Assembly: GCA_036417435.1 (NCBI GenBank)
Contig: CM070900.1
Coordinates: forward strand, 121,350,315 to 121,414,314
Direction: 5' to 3'
From: Inia geoffrensis
Taxonomy: Eukaryota > Chordata > Mammalia > Artiodactyla > Iniidae
Length of the DNA stretch: 64,000 bases
Part shown: positions 37,972 through 49,770 of the stretch, piece by piece
Position numbering within the stretch: position 1 is the first letter of the stretch
How the letters are laid out: each line of letters opens with the position of its first letter
Position numbers and translations under genes: made by a program
The notes under the pieces: generated by a model
Told to the model about the DNA's origin: nothing
Seen by the model: the letters and a program-made list of their open reading frames with translations, nothing else
The model's database searches: none

Positions 37972-38352
37972 AAAAGTGATACTATTACTGGGGCTTCCCT
38001 GGTGGTCCAGTGCAGAATCCGCCTTCCAGTGCAGGGGACGTGGGTTCGATCCCTGGTTGGGGAACTAGGATCCCACATGCTGCGGGGCAGCTAGGCCCGC
38101 ATGCCACAACTGCTGAGCTTGCATGCCACAACAGGAGAGCCTGCGTACTGCAAACTACAGAGCCCGTGCGCTCTGGAGCCTGCGTGCCACAACCAGAGAG
38201 AGAAAACCCGCATGCCACAACTAGAGAGTAACCTGCACATCGCAACGAAGAGCCCGTGTGCTGCAACAAAAGATCCCGCATGCTGCAGCAAAGATCACGG
38301 GTGCTGCAGCTAAGACCCAACACAGCCCCCCCCCAAAAAGTGATACTGTTAT
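37972..38352 (+). mobile_element. Old CHR-family SINE with expanded internal repeats and a C-rich end
   Basis: Body 37,990-38,335 starts gggcttccctggtggtccag and has the cgatccctggttggggaact B-box region. It then contains a long series of imperfect units of the type gcatgccacaac / cgtgtgctgcaac up to taagacccaacacagcc, and ends in nine Cs and five As instead of a long A tail. The TSD is aaaagtgatact followed by a/g-ttatta (37,972-37,988 and 38,336-38,352, differing at few positions). Confidence 0.92.
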
Positions 38353-38999
38353 TATCATGCCTAAAGAAAAGCACATTTTTACTGGCCAATATTCACAAGG
38401 GGTGGTAATTTTGTAGCATTCTACAAATCTCTGAATAGTGACTATTGACAAAGGGATAAAAATTCAATTTATTTAGATTAGAGAAAAGAAAACTGTAGAG
38501 AACTTAGACTTCTTTGTATTAATTTAGAAAATCCCTGAACTCTCTAAATTACTACATGAGCTCTTAAACAAGAAGTCACAAATAATGAAAAATTTCCTTT
38601 TATGCAAATAATAAGGTGAAACATTCTTCCCAACTATTCTTCAGTCAAGAAACTGATAGCTTGAGCCTTAATAATGTGCTTTTTAAGTGTCCAAGTAATG
38701 AAGATTTATTTTTAGCAGAGAATCCTTATAAATCACATGATACAGAATATAATCAGAGTACTTGTAATGTAGTTATCATGCAATAAGTATTTATAAAATG
38801 AATGAAATACAGATAGACATTTAAGTTTTGACTTTCTTAGAATTAAAAAAAGTATCCACTTTATATATCATTCTTATATAATGTATATATAACCACATTT
38901 TTATAATTTCTCAATTGTTAAAGCTGAATTTAGTCAACAATATTTCAGTTCTCTGTTTTGGATTAAGTAAATTTAATGTATTACATAAGGGATATGTCC
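38353..38999. other. Unrecognised AT-rich tract
   Basis: Nothing supported. Confidence 0.4.
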
Positions 39000-41620
39000 A
39001 GTTTCATTTCTGATATGTAACGAGCTTGGAAGTCATCACTCCTATCCCTACAAATAAAGCTGAACAAACTGAAAATCAGTTTGTTGGACCAATCAGATAA
39101 TTGAGATTGGAGAGCAAACCACCACCTCAAAATCTGGAGACATAGGTTAATCCAGATTATCAAGGTTGAGATCTGTTTCCCTGGAGTTGAGGACCCGGGA
39201 GCCATAAATTGGTTAAATGGCAATGCATTGCTGGAGGCTGAATGTAGACTAGCTGGAGATTAAGAAACTCCTGGGGTGGGGGGGTGGGCACAGTTTTGGG
39301 GAATCCCCACTCTTTCCTGGACTTTGCCTCCAGGAATCCCACTAGGTTCTCATAGTAAAGATCCAAGAAAGATCCTCTCCTGATTCTAGCAGAGGGGAGG
39401 GAATGAGTCATCTTTGTGAAATACGCCCAGAGACTCTCTGTAGCAAAGGCCTACTCTCCAGGAAAAAAGACCTGATCTGAGTTTCTTCCCACATAGGGTA
39501 AGGATATTTCTCATGCTTCAGTCTCCCTCCCTTTCTTATTTCACTTAAGAGGAGAGGGGAAAAAAGAGCTATAACACCAGATAAACACTTGTGAAACTCA
39601 CAGCCCCAAGACACAGGCCTGCTGAAAGACTGATATTTAATCATAAAAAGGTAGAATGCCTTTCTCCTACACCATACCATCACACCAATAGGGTTTCAGT
39701 AAAACACAGTTGATTAGAGTTGAAAGAGCTGGAAGATGCAGACTCTCTTTGAGGAGATGTATTCAGGGAAGTCCAAAGATAAGAGGAGAGACAAAAACAA
39801 GGGCACCAGGGGAATCTGAAGCTTCTGACAATAAACATTAGATGCTGCACAACTCCTAGCACAGTAACATAAATCCTCACATTAAAGTCGTCTTCAGCTC
39901 CTATTACTCAATACCTGTTCAGCTTTCAACAAAAAATTACTTGGTATGATAGACAGCAAGGAAAAAAAAACAGTTAAGAGTAAAAGCAAGCATCAGAACC
40001 TGACTGAGACATGGAATGGAAGTTGGAATCATCACACAGAGAATTTAAAATAATTACAATGAATATGTTAAGGGTGCTAATGGAAAAAGTAGACAATTTG
40101 CAAGAACAGATGAACAATGTAAGCAGAGAGATGAAGACTCTAAGAAAAAAATCAAAATGAAATGCTAGAAATCAAAAGCACTATAATAGAAATGAAGAAT
40201 ATATTTGATGGGCTCATCAACAGACTGCACACAGCCAAGGGAAAAAAAAATCAGTGAGCTTGAAAACAGGTAAGCAGAAAGTACCAAAACTGAAATACAA
40301 AACATTAAAAGAATGAAAAATGACAGGATATCCAAGAACTATGAGATGATTTCAAAAAGTATAACATATAGAGGAAGCAGAGTAGAAGAAATAACTGAAG
40401 TACTAATGTCTGAGAATTTTTCAAAATTAAAGACAGAAAACAAGCCACATATCCAGGAAGGTCAGGAAATACCAAACTAGACAAACACCAGAAAAAAAAA
40501 ATAAAACAAAAAACATACAACTAGGCATATCATATTCAAATTGCAGAAAACTAAAGGTAAAGAAAAAATCTTGAAAGAGGCAAGAGCAGGTAAGATATCT
40601 TATCTAGAGAGGAACAAGTAAAGAATTACAGTGGACTTCTCACCAGAAACCACGCAAACAAAAAGAAAGTGGAGTGAAATATCTAAAGTGTTGAAGAAAA
40701 AACCCAAAAACCTAAAAGTCTATATCTAGTGAAATTATCCTTCAAAATCAGAGAAATAATGCTTTTCTCAGAAAACCAAAAAAAGATATAATAGACAACA
40801 AAACGTAATAATCCTAAGTGTGTATGCAACTAATAACAGGGTCAAAATACAAGAAGCAAAACTGATAGACCTGCCTGAAAGGTGTACCAGACAAATCCAC
40901 TATTAGAGTTGGAGATTCAATACCCTTATTTGAGTAATTGACAGATCAAGCAGGCAGAAAATCAGTAAGGATACAGTGGACCTGAATAGCACTATCAGTC
41001 ACCTTGATTTAAATGACATTTATAGAATCCTTCATCCAACAACAGCAGGATACACACTCTTCTCAAGCTCACAAGTAACATTCACAAAGATAGAACATCC
41101 ACTGGGCTATAAAACATAGTCTAACACATTTAAAAGAACAGAAAACATACAAAGTATGTTCCTAAACCATAATGGAAATAAACTGGAAACCAGTAACAAA
41201 CGTTACAGCTGGAAAATTCCAAAGTATTTGGAGGTTAAACAACATATTTCTAATTACTTCCAAACAACATACTTCTAAACACATGGGTCAAATAAAAAAA
41301 TCTCAAGAGAAATTTTAAAACTGAAGTAAATGAAAAGGAAAATACAACTTATTAAAATTTGTGGGACAGATGAAAAGCAGTACTTAGAGGGAAATTTATA
41401 GCTTTGAATGCATATATTTGAAAAGAAGAAATATCTAAAATCAATAACCTAAGCTTCCATCTGAGGAGACAGAAGACTAACTTAAGCTTAAAACAACCAG
41501 AAGAAAGAAACAGTAAATATTAGAGCAAAAAACAATAAAATTGGAAACAAAATAGCAATAGAGAAAATCAATTAAAACCAAAAGCTGTTTCATGAAAAGA
41601 TGAATAAAAATTATTATATT
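39000..41620 (+). repeat. L1M relic: 5' UTR, ORF1 and start of ORF2, 3' truncated
   Basis: A sense old LINE-1 beginning with GC-richer 5'-UTR-like sequence (about 39,000-39,980; aaacacttgtgaaactcacagcc is typical). It is followed by an ORF1 region (gaggaagcagagtagaagaa; gaagtactaatgtctgagaa, about 40,370-40,420) and by the ORF2 endonuclease start (gtgtgtatgcaactaataac, ttagagttggagattcaata, gacatttatagaatccttca). Frames are broken. It ends near 41,620 with no 3' UTR. The homologous part of this family also lies at 29-31 kb. Confidence 0.75.
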
Positions 41621-42248
41621 AGACAATGTATATGGAAGTACCTTGTAAACTGTAAATATTTTATATAATACTGAATTTATTCATTAATTTAAAATATGTT
41701 CAAATAAGAAAATTAAACATTTGGGGGAGGACTGAACATAGTACAGATGGTGAAAACACTGACAGCAATCCACAGTCTTTTGCATAATTTATGGATGAGA
41801 TATATCACAAGGATTTTATGATTAGATTCTAGATACCTGTCTGCACTTCCATCCTATATGCTCATCTATAAGATGAGCAAAGAAAACTATTTGCATTATA
41901 AAATGGTGTTGTAAGTTGTCAGGCTGAAATAATCAAACATCAACATTAATAAAATTTAACTCACCTTTATTTTTCAACCCTTTGGATTAACTTTTGCAGA
42001 ATAAGGTCTAGAGAGCTGTGCTATCTTCTCCCTGTTCCCCTGGGATGTTGAGTTGTACTTTGTTTGAAAACAGATTTCCTCGTCAGATGGATAAGCTTCT
42101 GCCAATAATTCTGCACTGAAGGTTTTTCTTTTTCTTCCTCATATTGTCCCTGAAACCTTATGAATGGACCAAATACCAAATCCACTGACAGATCTAGTAT
42201 GTATGCCTTTCATTTCCAATTGCCTATCTAAGAATATGTTGACTAGAA
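41621..42248. other. Unrecognised tract, possibly part of an LTR
   Basis: The sequence before the microsatellite and the phrase ggttctgttcctctggagaa after it (42,416) resemble the end of an old mammalian LTR of the MaLR type, but I cannot follow the element. Confidence 0.3.
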
Positions 42249-42404
42249 CTATGTGTGTATACATACATATATTATGTATATACACACACAATTCATATAT
42301 ATACATATATACATATACATATGTGTGTATATATGTATGAATGAAAGTGTATATGTGTATGTATATGTGTACACACACACACACACACACACAAACACAC
42401 ACAC
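42249..42404. repeat. Compound (TA/TG/CA)n microsatellite
   Basis: About 150 bp of alternating purine-pyrimidine DNA, with TG-rich and CA-rich blocks that are complementary to each other, ending in a pure CA run (42,371-42,391) and acaaacacacacac. Long open frames on both strands are products of the repeat. Confidence 0.95.
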
Positions 42405-42929
42405 CCCTCTCCTGTTGGTTCTGTTCCTCTGGAGAACCTTGACTGACACAAAATTTTCTATTTGTTCATTTCTGCCTTAAGCTTCCCAGTGACACTGATG
42501 CAATGCTTAGGTCTTTGACGTTTAGGACCAAGAAGATGGCTCATGTTGCTGGAATAATGATGTTCAACAACTTTTTATTTTCATCTGATCTAAGCAGCAA
42601 TGGGAAAACACGTTTTCACATGATAAAAGTCCCAAACAACGAATTCTGTTCTTAATTCCATCTTTACTACCAATTAAGAAATTTTTAAGGAAGCCTTTTT
42701 ATAAGGGCTTCAAGACATACACTACCCATTAGTATGTATTTGCACTCTAGCTAAGAATAATAAAAACTTTCACCAAAACCTTGCAATGTTTTATGATCTA
42801 AATCAAGAAATTTTTACAGTATGTCAAGTGTGTTAAGTCATTATGCTACATAGCTACAAATGTTAAACAATTATTTTCAAATAAAAATTACATAATAATA
42901 AAAAGAAACATTTATTATCATAAGATATA

Positions 42930-43135
42930 CATTATGCTATGTGTTTTACATGGATTATCTCATTCAACATCAAAACAAGAGGAAAGAAACAAACAAAAAA
43001 CTATAAGCTATGAACTCTTAATATGACCTTTAACAGAGAAGAAAAAAGTTTAGTGATATGAAGTAATTTGCCTGAGGTCAAAAAAGCTGGGAGCTCATGA
43101 TTCTAAAGCCTGGGTTCTTAACTGCTATTTAACCA
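42930..43135 (-). repeat. MIR SINE
   Basis: Reverse MIR: ctatgtgttttacatggatta, tgaagtaatttgcctgaggtc and ttctaaagcctgggttctta. Confidence 0.65.
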
Positions 43136-43413
43136 AGAAATGATTTTGAATGAATAGAATTCATTCTACCTTTCCAAACCAGTGACTGACTATGTGTTGA
43201 CTTTGTTGTAGTTACTGAAGAACAGAGGCCAGTGGTACGCAATTCTTTTGAACAATTTCTAGGATAGGAATGTGACTAGCAGATAATCAGATTAGTATAA
43301 GTATCTGAAAATAGCATTTAATATAGTCTTTGAAGCAGAAAATGCCAGGAAAAGGTAATAGCAACTATCTTTCAACAGTTTAACTCATATCTGTTTAATT
43401 TATAGCAAACATC

Positions 43414-43651
43414 AAAATTAACAAGAGGGCTTCCCTGGTGGCACAGTGATTGAGAGTCCGCCTGCCGATGCAGGGGACATGGGTTCGTGCCCCAGTCAGG
43501 GAAGATCCCACATGCCACGAAGCGGCTGGGCCCATGAGCCATGGTTGCTGAGCCTGCGTGTCTGGAGCCTGTGCTCCGTTACGGGAGAGGCCACAACAGT
43601 GAGAGGCCCGCGTACCGCAAAAAAAAAAAAAAAAAAAAAAAATTAACAAGA
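43414..43651 (+). mobile_element. CHR-family SINE, short form
   Basis: Body 43,427-43,638 with intact head, gggttcgtgcccca B-box-like region and a pure A tail. Perfect TSD aaaattaacaaga (43,414-43,426 and 43,639-43,651). Confidence 0.96.
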
Positions 43652-43759
43652 AACTGATACGTGGCAAAAAACTGATTTTGATAGCAATATGTGTTCATTG
43701 GAACCTCATAGTTACCACTATAGAGTGAGATCTGCTATTAGGCAGGCTTATTTTGGAGT

Positions 43760-43990
43760 ATACTATTTAGACATGGATCTATATCCTTACTTTGCCATAT
43801 CCTTGGGAAAGTTCGCTTGGAAAAGCTCCCCGTACCTCAGTTTCTTCATGAGTTGAATGAGGATAACAAGACCTACCTTGCAAGACTGTTGTAAAGACTA
43901 CAGAGAATCTATGTAGTGAACGGTGAAAGCATAGTAGGTGCTAAATAAATTATGGCTGCTGTTATTATTGCTATCATTATTACTGTTATC
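43760..43990 (+). repeat. MIR SINE
   Basis: Sense MIR: tactttgccatatccttggg, cctcagtttcttcatgagtt, caagactgttgtaaagacta and agtaggtgctaaataaatta. Confidence 0.85.
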
Positions 43991-44879
43991 ACAAATAAAT
44001 GTAGAGGGTTGCCTGTATTATAAAGAGCAGATCTTGGAGAGTCGCTTCAGAGAGCCATTAAGTGAGGGTGAAGACCACAGTTGGCTGCTTTGGGCGTGGA
44101 ATAGGGGTGACATGCTGTCAGACGGAAAAGCAAATGTGTGAGTCAGAAAGGTCAGAGAAGAACTGTAACAGGGAGCTTCTTTTAGAGATTTTAGGCATGA
44201 AGTTGATTAGTGGAGAAAGGATACTGAAATTCACACAGACAGACCAAGTCATAGTCCATTGGTCCCAAGAGTCACATTTAGGTTTCAGTCAGAGATGTGT
44301 GGTGGGTGCTAAATTATTCTAGAACCTCACCCAGCTATGGATATTCTCTTACTAACCAAGCATTAAGGGCTGGATCTGCTGGCTTTTCTAAGGGAAACCA
44401 TGACAAGGTCAGGGGATATTTTTACATGAATCCCACTTCTGATTCAAGCAAACTTTGGAAAAGGTAATAGTGAGCTCCTGTGAAAAGTCATGTTTTTAAG
44501 TTTTTGTAAATCAGACGCTACATCCCAGGATGGTAGAGAGAAGCAGAGGTAACCACAGTCCATGCCTCTGCCCCTCTGAATAAAGCCCAAAGGAATTACC
44601 CACAGGACCAGAAAAAGTTATACAGTGCAGAATTACAAGAACATACTCATGGTTCTCAGTGGGATTTATTACTTTCAATTTACCAAAGCTACTGTGATGA
44701 AACAAACACCTCCCCCCCCACTTTGATTGATATTAGTTTGTTGCACAATATAGCACCACAGCCAGTTTCTCTTTGTAGAGTATTTCCCAAAACTATGAAC
44801 AAATCAGAATGATTCTGAAAAGATACTTACTTTCCATTCCTTTGTTTTACACAGAGATTCCAAAGACAGCTTAATGACC
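43991..44879. other. Unrecognised tract
   Basis: Open frames at 43,938-44,322 overlap each other and start within the MIR; no domain is seen. Confidence 0.35.
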
Positions 44880-45250
44880 TGTTTTTATTTACAAAACGTA
44901 GTAACTCCCCCACTTACCTCTTAATCTATCCCTTCTCTTTCCTGGTATAGTCCAATTACTCCCAGAATCCAACTCTACATTCTTTACAGTTTTTAAAAAT
45001 TATTTTAAATTCCACAAGTCATACACGAATGGACTTAGACTGTACTTTAGATAAGGCTAAAATCTCCTTTTAGATACTCATCCCAGCCCCCAATTCCAAC
45101 CCCAATCTGCATCAGAGGTAGCCATTATTAATAGTGTATATGTAACCTTTCAAAACCTTTATTCACCAATAGAAAATACTTGCTATTTTCTGTTCTGTTT
45201 TTTACCAGTTGCCATTATAATGTATGTACAATCTTGCAACTTGCTTTTAT
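44880..45250 (-). repeat. L1M 3'-UTR fragment
   Basis: Reverse L1-like pattern: aatctgcatcagaggtagcc, gtgtatatgtaacctttcaa and cttgcaacttgcttttatta. Confidence 0.5.
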
Positions 45251-45339
45251 TAAGTTGTAAGAAATTGGAGGTTACACATATTCATTTATGGAGGCTAAAA
45301 GATTAGTGGAAACAATGGTGGACACACAGCAGGTTCTAA

Positions 45340-45485
45340 GAACCTGTGCACAACCGTGAAATTTTGGGTATGTTGCTAACTTCACTATCCTCATTTCTGA
45401 ATAATCTTCCATCTCCCTCTCTTACAGGTTTTGTGTAAACACTAAATGAAGTAATACGTGTGTGTGCTCTAAAAGCTGTACAGTT
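45340..45485 (+). repeat. Probable MIR fragment
   Basis: Sense MIR-like segments: gaaattttgggtatgttgct, actatcctcatttctgaata, aacactaaatgaagtaatac. Confidence 0.5.
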
Positions 45486-45489
45486 TTAT

Positions 45490-46300
45490 ATATAAATGGG
45501 ATTTCTTAAATATTATCTGGAAAATAAAATCAGGTAGTGCTACTATTCTAAACCTATATACTATAGGTATTTAACTCAAAATTTTAACCAAGAAGTGTCA
45601 CAATATTGAACCATTTAGCTAGTGGCATAGCATTCCTAGCTTTGAATGCTTCATTGGAAGCATTACATCAAAGGTTTAATCATGAGAAAATAAATTTGCA
45701 TGTAAGCTCAAGTTATTAAACTGTTTACAAATTTGATTCAATTTTTAATTCTGTGAGCTTCTGTGCTTGATTCCTAGAGTAAGTGAACAGCAGCCCTAAT
45801 GTATTAAAACAGAATAACTAAATCAGAAAACAGATTTGCAAAACTATGACATTTAAAAATATTTTAAAATTTATCCCAAATCTACTATTTTAGTAAAAAC
45901 AACTGTGTAAATTATTTCAGTTTAAGTTACAACTCTTTTTAGCAAAATGCTCTTTATAAGATATAAGCCTGGAAGGTCTGAATTTTAAGTAAATTCAGAC
46001 ATTAAGATTCTTGGGGAAATAGTTAAAAAAGAATGCACTACAAAGTCCCCCTCATTTCTAGTTTTTTTCAATAACAAACAATATCACCTTCACCTAAACT
46101 GAAAACTGCCATGTATTTGTTCTGTTTGCTTTTCATTATGAATTACTCACTTTTAGTGGGGAGGGGGGAGCTGGGGGTTCAGAGAAGGTTTTGGAGGAGT
46201 GACACGTTTTTCAACCTTTCCAATTTCCTTTATTTGAAACACATTACTTCACACTATTTCTTCAGCATTTCCAAGTTCAAAGGGCTACCTAATTTTCACT
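45490..46300. other. Unrecognised AT-rich tract
   Basis: No gene or named repeat. Confidence 0.4.
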
Positions 46301-46331
46301 GCTTAATATTAAAACAAAAAGGAACCATGGG

Positions 46332-46885
46332 CTCAACATCATTAATCATTAGAGAAGTGCAAATCAAAACTACAATGAGATCTCACACCAGTCAGAATGG
46401 CCATCATCAAAAAATCTAGAAATAATAAATGCTGGAGAGGGTGTGGAGAAAAGGGAACCCTCTTGTGCACTGTTGGTGGGAATGTAAATTGATACAGCCA
46501 CTATGGAGAACAGTATGGAGGTTCCTTAAAAAACTAAAAAGAACTACCATACGACCCAGCAATCTCACTACTGGGCATATACCCTGAGAAAACCAGAATT
46601 CAAAAAGAGTCATGTACCAAAATGTTCATTGCAGCTCTATTTACAATAGCCAGGACATGGAAGCAACCTAAGTGTCCATCAACAGATCAATGGATAAAGA
46701 AGATGTGGCACATATATACAATGGAATATTACTCAGCCATAAAAAGAAACGAAATTGAGTTATTTGTAGTAAGGTGGATGGACCTAGAGTGTGTCATACA
46801 GAGTGAAGTAAGTCAGAAAGAGAAAAACAAATACCGTATGCTAACACATATATGGAGTCTAAGAAAAGAAAAAAAAAGGTCATGA
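46332..46885 (+). pseudogene. L1 ORF2 C-terminal fragment
   Basis: Encodes the terminal part of the L1 reverse-transcriptase/endonuclease protein, downstream of the RT domain. The longest clean stretch (46,622-46,885) includes WKQPKCPSTDQWIKKMWHIY and MEYYSAIKRNEIE, a conserved C-terminal region, and ends KKEKKRS. An earlier in-frame break separates the segment at 46,332-46,620. With the catalytic domains missing, it cannot mobilise itself. Confidence 0.9.
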
Positions 46886-47086
46886 AGAACCTAGGGGTAA
46901 GATGCGAATAAAGACACAGACCTACTAGAGAAGGGACTTGAGGATATGGGGAGGGGGAAGGGTAAGTTGTGACAAAGCGAGAGAGAGGCATGGACATATA
47001 TACACTACCAAATGTAAAACAGATAGCTAGTGGGAAGCAGCCGCATAGCACAGGGAGATCAGCTTGGTGCTTTGTGACCACCTAGA

Positions 47087-47117
47087 GGGGTGGGATAGGG
47101 AGGGTGGGAGGGAGGGA
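47087..47117 (+). other. G-rich tract with G-quadruplex potential in the L1 3' UTR
   Basis: At least five runs of three or more G (ggggtggg, agggagggtgggagggaggg) separated by one to three bases. A G-rich polypurine tract is a usual feature of mammalian L1 3' UTRs. Confidence 0.8.
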
Positions 47118-47415
47118 GATGCAAGAGGGAAGAGATATGAGAACATATGTTTATGTATAACTGATTCACTTTGTTATAAAGCAGAAACTAACATACCATT
47201 GTAAAGCAATTGTACTCTAATAAAGATGTTAAAATAAATAAATAATAAATAAAAGAATCACAAAGGGCTCCCAGAGGGACCTGGCTTGATCTGGAAAATG
47301 ACTAAATTGGCACACACACCTCTCAATGGGAGGTGTCACTATCGTCTCCAGCAGCCCTAGAAACGAAGTCCCAAACACACGGAGTCATAAAAAAAAAAAA
47401 AAAAAGAACCATGGG

Positions 47416-48179
47416 AAAGTACTGACGTATACACATATATGTAAAAAATATTACACAAAGCCATAACATTTTGGGGGGTGTCAATGTGATTACAGCAAGA
47501 TAACTCAGAGCTGAGTTAAGATCCTGAAACACAACCAAGTCAGAGTGATTTCCAACTACATTCATGTCTGAGAAGGAAGGCGGGGCAGATGGAACATGTA
47601 TCTAATGTCTACCTTTTAGATGCCAAGAGTGAAGGTGAACTGTAAGAATTATTTGAGGTCAATTTAATCCAACTCTAAATTATAAATCTAAGTGAACATA
47701 CACATTTAATGAATTAGTGGAATAAAGTAGATTATAAAACTCTAATTGTATAAATCAGAACAATGAGTCATATGACAGTTTTAGGACCCATTTTAATGTT
47801 TTATAGTTTGTGTCAATTTCTCTAAATAGAGAAATTCTGACCACTGGTACTTCAAATTTTCACTCATAGGAAAAAGTAAGCAATAACAGAATGACAGATG
47901 CTCAGACTAGGTACACAAAAATGAGAGAAATGAAAATTATAACTATCCATTCTACAAATTAGGTGAACAGCAGAAAAAGCACATGGAATCTCAAAAGACC
48001 ACAGGCTCCCAGCCCTAGCTTCAATATACTAAAACATTTTGGATCACAGTTTCTTCAAATATAAAATGAGGGGGTTGGACTATATCTTCAATGTTCTCTA
48101 CAGCTTATGATATTTCATGGGAAAAATTTCATAATGGTAGTGGGTTTATAAAACCTATGATTTGAATGCCAAAAATGGT
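47416..48179. other. Unrecognised tract with a possible MIR piece
   Basis: The stretch 47,980-48,115 (cacagtttcttcaaatataa-aatgaggggg and ggactatatcttcaatgttc) may be a decayed MIR-type SINE. The rest is unassigned. Confidence 0.35.
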
Positions 48180-48811
48180 AACCTGGGAAATTTTAATGGC
48201 TTGTGGAATATTTATTGCTGTCAACTAATTCTTTTTTTCAAAAACCATTTTTTGGGGGTCTGGATACAGAAATAATTACATACTATCTGTAGGCAATGTG
48301 GAAAATAGAGACAAACCCAACTAAGAAAAAGAATGACCTATAATCACTACCCAAAGATAACCTGATCTGTTAACATACCTGTTTCCATATCTACTGTTAT
48401 ATCAATTACTGTAATGTATTGAATCCAGTGGTTTTCAAATTTTTTTATGCACAGAATCATTTTTTTCTAAAGAAAATCTCACATGTAACCTTAATATGTA
48501 CAAGAAATAAAAGTGAAAATACTCTGAAATGGTGATGAAGGGCCAGGGTTTTTCTGAGGTGATTGTCAACACACTTCTATGGAGCCCTGTATTCAAACAA
48601 GTACTGTTTTAAAACCATTGACTTAATTTACTAATGCTGGACACTTAACACTATTTCTGTGGTTTTGTTTGTGTGTTTGTTTTTGCTTTTACAAATAACA
48701 TTCAGATCTTTGTGCACAGTCATGGTTATTTCCTTAGGATAATTCCTGGAGGCTAAATTTCTGGATCAAATGGTTTTAAGGTATTCATTGTCATATCAGC
48801 TTATCCTAAGG
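48180..48811 (-). repeat. L1M 3'-UTR relic, left flank of the NUMT
   Basis: Reverse L1 pattern: gaccactacc-like region near 48,345, acacttaacactatttctgt, gtgcacagtcatggttattt and ttaggataattcctggaggc ending in ggatcaaatgg. A small piece of the same type of element (agttgacaccagcaggaggt) stands just right of the NUMT at 55,504, which suggests that the NUMT split this relic. Confidence 0.6.
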
Positions 48812-48857
48812 ATCACCCATTGTATACTATAATCCTAGGGATAATAAATTTTAGCAT
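48812..48857 (-). pseudogene. ND4: ND4, first bases only (NUMT edge)
   Basis: The ATG at 48,855-48,857 overlaps the end of ND4L, as in vertebrate mtDNA, and is followed by codons for MLKFIIP. Similarity fades within about 45 bases, which marks the left breakpoint of the insertion. Confidence 0.75.
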
Positions 48858-49139
48858 TGGAGGAGGTTAAGGTTTTGTACTAGTCGGTGCCGTATGTATT
48901 TGATACTATTCCTAACAAGGATAATCGGCTTCGCAGGCTGCGAACAGCAGTAGGATGGTTGGTATTATGCTGGCTAAGGTAAAGTGTGAGTTTAGGATTA
49001 TTAGGGTTGCCATGATGAATAGTGATAATATTATGCCTTCGAGACATAATAGTGAGGACATTAAGTGGGATGGATATATTAGCAGCCCTACAAGGGATAT
49101 TGTGAAAGCTATAATAATATTTATGTACACTAAAGACAC
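48851..49139 (-). pseudogene. ND4L: ND4L pseudogene
   Basis: A mitochondrial complex I membrane subunit gene. It begins at GTG (49,137-49,139), a start used by cetacean ND4L, and reads [20 protein letters not shown] through [20 protein letters not shown] to LLLFAACEA. The frame is then lost by a small deletion (about 7 bp) near 48,915-48,925 and a 1-bp deletion near 48,880. Total length is 289 bp against a usual 297. The C-terminal codons for VQNLNLLQC are still visible before the TAA at 48,851-48,853, which overlaps ND4 as in mtDNA. Confidence 0.93.
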
Positions 49140-49140
49140 T

Positions 49141-49208
49141 TGGTAGTTATGAGTTTAGTCATAATCTAATGAGTCGAAATCATTTGTTTTATTTTAAACT
49201 AAATGCCA
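49141..49208 (-). pseudogene. tRNA-Arg (UCG) pseudogene, mitochondrial
   Basis: Between ND3 and ND4L as in mtDNA. The anticodon region atttcgactca is intact and the 3' half ends at aactacca. It has acceptor-stem changes and is not expected to act as a nuclear tRNA. Confidence 0.9.
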
Positions 49209-49770
49209 TATTCAATTCATTCTAGCCCCTTTTGAGTTCATTCATAGGCTGGGCTAATTGCCAATAATGAGATTAGAAGTAGAGCTATGGGCAGTATTGT
49301 TTTCAGATTATTTGTTTGAGTTGCCCAGGGGAGGGGCAGTAGGAGGGCAATTTCTAGGTCAAGGAGGGGAAATGTGGGCTTCCCTGGTGGCGCAGTGGTT
49401 GAGACTCTGCCTGCCGATGCAGGGGACACGGGTACGGGTTCGTGCCCCGGTCCAGGAGGATCCCACATGCCGCGGAGCAGCTGGGCCCGTAAGCCATGCC
49501 GCTGAGCCTGCGCTCCGCAAAGGGAGAGGCCACAACAGTGAGAGGCCCGTGTACCACAAAAAAAAAAAAAAAAAAAAGAGGGGTAATGTGATTGCTACTA
49601 GGAAAAATTTTATAGAAAACGGCAGGTGGGCGGATCCTGTGGGGTCAAATCTACATTCATAGGGACTTATTTTTTCTGTTTTAAGTGTTTAGCTGAGGGA
49701 GTCAGAAGGCGATGAGTACGAGCAATTAGGCCAGTGCTGTATTTGTTAGTAGGGTTATTATTAAGTTTCT
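49209..49770 (-). pseudogene. ND3: ND3 pseudogene, split by a SINE
   Basis: A complex I subunit gene following tRNA-Gly. The 5' part (49,578-49,770) reads ITLLTNTALA, then meets an in-frame TAA where a leucine codon is expected, and later a frameshift near 49,670. The start codon is AGA instead of ATA/ATT. The SINE at 49,377-49,577 interrupts it. The 3' part (49,209-49,376) resumes with [23 protein letters not shown] and ends near the usual C-terminus. Removing the SINE and one copy of its duplication restores collinearity. Confidence 0.93.
49364..49590 (+). mobile_element. CHR-family SINE, short form, inserted in NUMT ND3
   Basis: Body 49,377-49,577: intact head, B-box-like region (with an extra cgggta repeat, acgggtacgggttcgtgcc), A tail. 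The site duplication is gaggggaaatgtg (49,364-49,376) and gaggggtaatgtg (49,578-49,590), one mismatch, and it consists of ND3 sequence. Insertion therefore followed the mitochondrial transfer. Confidence 0.96.

Larger units (their letters stand above)
46311..47415 (+). mobile_element. Young 5'-truncated L1 with apparent 3' transduction and TSD
   Basis: A LINE-1 3' end of artiodactyl type. From 46,332 it holds the last part of ORF2 (aaatgctggagagggtgtgg; tggatggacctagagtgtgtc) and a 3' UTR ending at ataaagatgttaaaa, with an A/TAAA tail at 47,232-47,255. After that tail come about 133 bp of unrelated sequence (47,256-47,388) and a second poly-A. The site duplication (aaaaaggaaccatggg at 46,316-46,331; aaaaaagaaccatggg ending at 47,415) encloses both. 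The insertion point has an attaaaac context that fits L1 endonuclease. It is far less decayed than the L1M relics nearby. Confidence 0.92.

Noticed and set aside
42139..42480. Open frames rich in Val-Cys or Tyr-Ile-His
   Set aside because: They are translations of the compound microsatellite.
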